NCBI GenBank assembly: GCA_014879855.1
Contig: JACSRH010000212.1
Span: forward strand, 1 to 28,874
Source: Caldilineaceae bacterium
GTDB lineage: Bacteria; Chloroflexota; Anaerolineae; Caldilineales; Caldilineaceae
DNA: 28,874 bases
Direction of reading: 5' to 3'
The notes beneath the pieces are model-generated. The model had not been told where the DNA came from and searched no databases. It worked only from the letters and a program-made list of their open reading frames with translations. Positions 27,980 through 28,874 of this stretch are shown piece by piece. The translations under genes were made by a program, and so were the position numbers. How positions within the stretch are numbered: position 1 is the stretch's first letter; each line of letters begins with the position of its first letter.

Positions 27980-28861
27980 TTACGCAAGCACGGCGCGCAC
28001 GCGCGCTTCGGCCAGGGCGCAGTAGGTGGGGTCGATGTCGAAACCAGCATAGCGCCGGCCATGCATGGCTGCAGCTACACAGGTCGTGCCCGAACCGGCG
28101 AACGGGTCGAGGACAACATCATCCACGTAGGAGTAGAGATGGATGACGCGTTCCGCCAGCGCGAGTGGGAAAGGCGCCGGGTGGCCGACGCGCTTGGCCG
28201 ATTCAGGCGCGATGTCCCAGATCGAGAGCGTGCCTGCCATGAATTCGTCGCGGTCGATGTCGGATACGCCGCGGTCGGGGCGCGAGTAGCCTGCTTTGGC
28301 GAAGACCAGCAGATATTCATGGATATCGCGCAAGCGTGGGGACTTGGCGCTCTGCCAGCTTCCCCACGCACAGTTGCCGCTCGCCCCCTTAGCCTTCTGC
28401 CAGATGATTTCGCCCATCGGCAGGAAACCGACTGCCATGTGACGCTGATAGAAGTAGGCGTGCAACGGGATATAGGGCTTGCGGCCCAGGTTGGCAATGT
28501 TGACTACATAGCGACCGCCCGGCGCGAGCACGCGATAGACTTCACGCGCCACCTCTTCGATCAGCGCCAGATAGGCCTCGAAGGGAAGGTCGTCATCGTA
28601 ATCCTTGCCCACATTGTACGGGGGGGACGTGAACGCCAGCCCCACGGCGTTGTCAGGAATGGGCGTCAGCGCGGCCGAAGATTGGCAGTAGATGCGGTCG
28701 GCCCACACCGCAAGCGGAGGCGTCGGCTCTGCGACAGCCGGCGTCTCCGCGGCGAGCGACGCGTCGTCGTTCTGCTGATAAAGTTGGCGGCTATAGAAAG
28801 TAGAAGCGTCGTGCCCCTCGCGTTTGCCCACGCCAAAGGCGGAAGTCGATGTCCGTTTCAT
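27980..28861 (-). CDS. DNA (adenine-N6 or cytosine-N4) methyltransferase, orphan in this window
   Basis: 293 residues. Motif IV is LAFTSPPYNVGKDYDD (TSPPYN at 78-83) and comes before motif I, VLDPFAGSGTTCVAAAMHG (near 250), so this is the beta-type order of the N6_N4_Mtase family. VYRVLAPGGRYVVNIANLG and GEIIWQKAKGASGNCAWGSW lie between, and FDIDPTYCALAEARV is motif II-like. The TSPPY form fits N4-cytosine or N6-adenine transfer. The N-terminal 50 residues are variable. The start codon is at 28861 with AAGGA upstream, so the gene is complete at the window edge. No restriction endonuclease is visible on its downstream side; upstream sequence is outside the window. Confidence 0.93.
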   Translation of the reverse strand: MKRTSTSAFGVGKREGHDASTFYSRQLYQQNDDASLAAETPAVAEPTPPLAVWADRIYCQSSAALTPIPDNAVGLAFTSPPYNVGKDYDDDLPFEAYLALIEEVAREVYRVLAPGGRYVVNIANLGRKPYIPLHAYFYQRHMAVGFLPMGEIIWQKAKGASGNCAWGSWQSAKSPRLRDIHEYLLVFAKAGYSRPDRGVSDIDRDEFMAGTLSIWDIAPESAKRVGHPAPFPLALAERVIHLYSYVDDVVLDPFAGSGTTCVAAAMHGRRYAGFDIDPTYCALAEARVRAVLA

Positions 28862-28874
28862 GCAACGAATCCTT

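Overview
This GC-rich, protein-dense window looks like a bacterial chromosome segment, most likely Chloroflexota (Anaerolineae or Caldilineae type). That placement is inference from gene content: two-domain fasciclin (FAS1) proteins, a ScyD/ScyE-like propeller, (L/M)PVTG-type C-terminal anchors, a HipA-like kinase/DUF3037 pair, a MoxR-DUF4350-DUF4129 run, and dispersed ACGCAGAGACGC-type and GGGAGAT-type repeats. I saw no rRNA, tRNA, CRISPR array, transposase or prophage gene. I support 25 protein genes; 23 are on the minus strand.

Region A (1-10377, minus strand, read right to left) is an envelope-glycan block. It holds an alkyltransferase-like DNA repair protein, a GNAT acetyltransferase, a GT-C membrane glycosyltransferase, a DegT-type sugar aminotransferase resembling perosamine synthase, a family 2 glycosyltransferase resembling polyprenol-phosphate-mannose synthase, a second GT-C protein, and a YfhO-like membrane protein that runs off the left edge. 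The likely logic is that a nucleotide aminosugar and a polyprenyl-phosphate sugar are made in the cytoplasm and used by the multi-pass GT-C enzymes outside.

Region B (10490-17212, minus) is a tightly packed run: P-loop protein, enolase-superfamily epimerase, multi-pass membrane protein, DUF4129 protein, DUF4350 protein, MoxR AAA+ ATPase and a small GNAT. Several junctions overlap (ATGA, TAATG) or abut. It resembles the widespread MoxR/DUF58/DUF4129 membrane-associated clusters, but no DUF58 gene is present.

Region C (17248-19417, minus) carries a cyclophilin ending in a long perfect hairpin, a phosphinothricin-acetyltransferase-like GNAT, and a GNAT-GrpB fusion. Region D (19506-20655) is the only plus-strand unit: a HipA-like kinase translationally coupled to a DUF3037 protein, closed by a bidirectional terminator.

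Region E (20788-27274, minus) is a row of separately transcribed exported proteins: a FAS1-FAS1 protein, a DUF7282-like protein, a second FAS1-FAS1 protein, a ScyD-like propeller and a cytochrome c. The first four share a signal peptide, an acidic Ala/Met/Glu/Thr stalk built from minisatellites, and a 35-37 residue (L/M)PVTG-TM-basic tail. Region F (27275-28861) is a long intergenic stretch with a MITE-like palindromic repeat, then an orphan DNA methyltransferase.

The least explained points are the dispersed repeats that have entered coding sequence in frame, the HipA-like/DUF3037 pair, the repeat-stalked anchored surface-protein family, and 11-bp-phased direct repeats upstream of two exported-protein genes.
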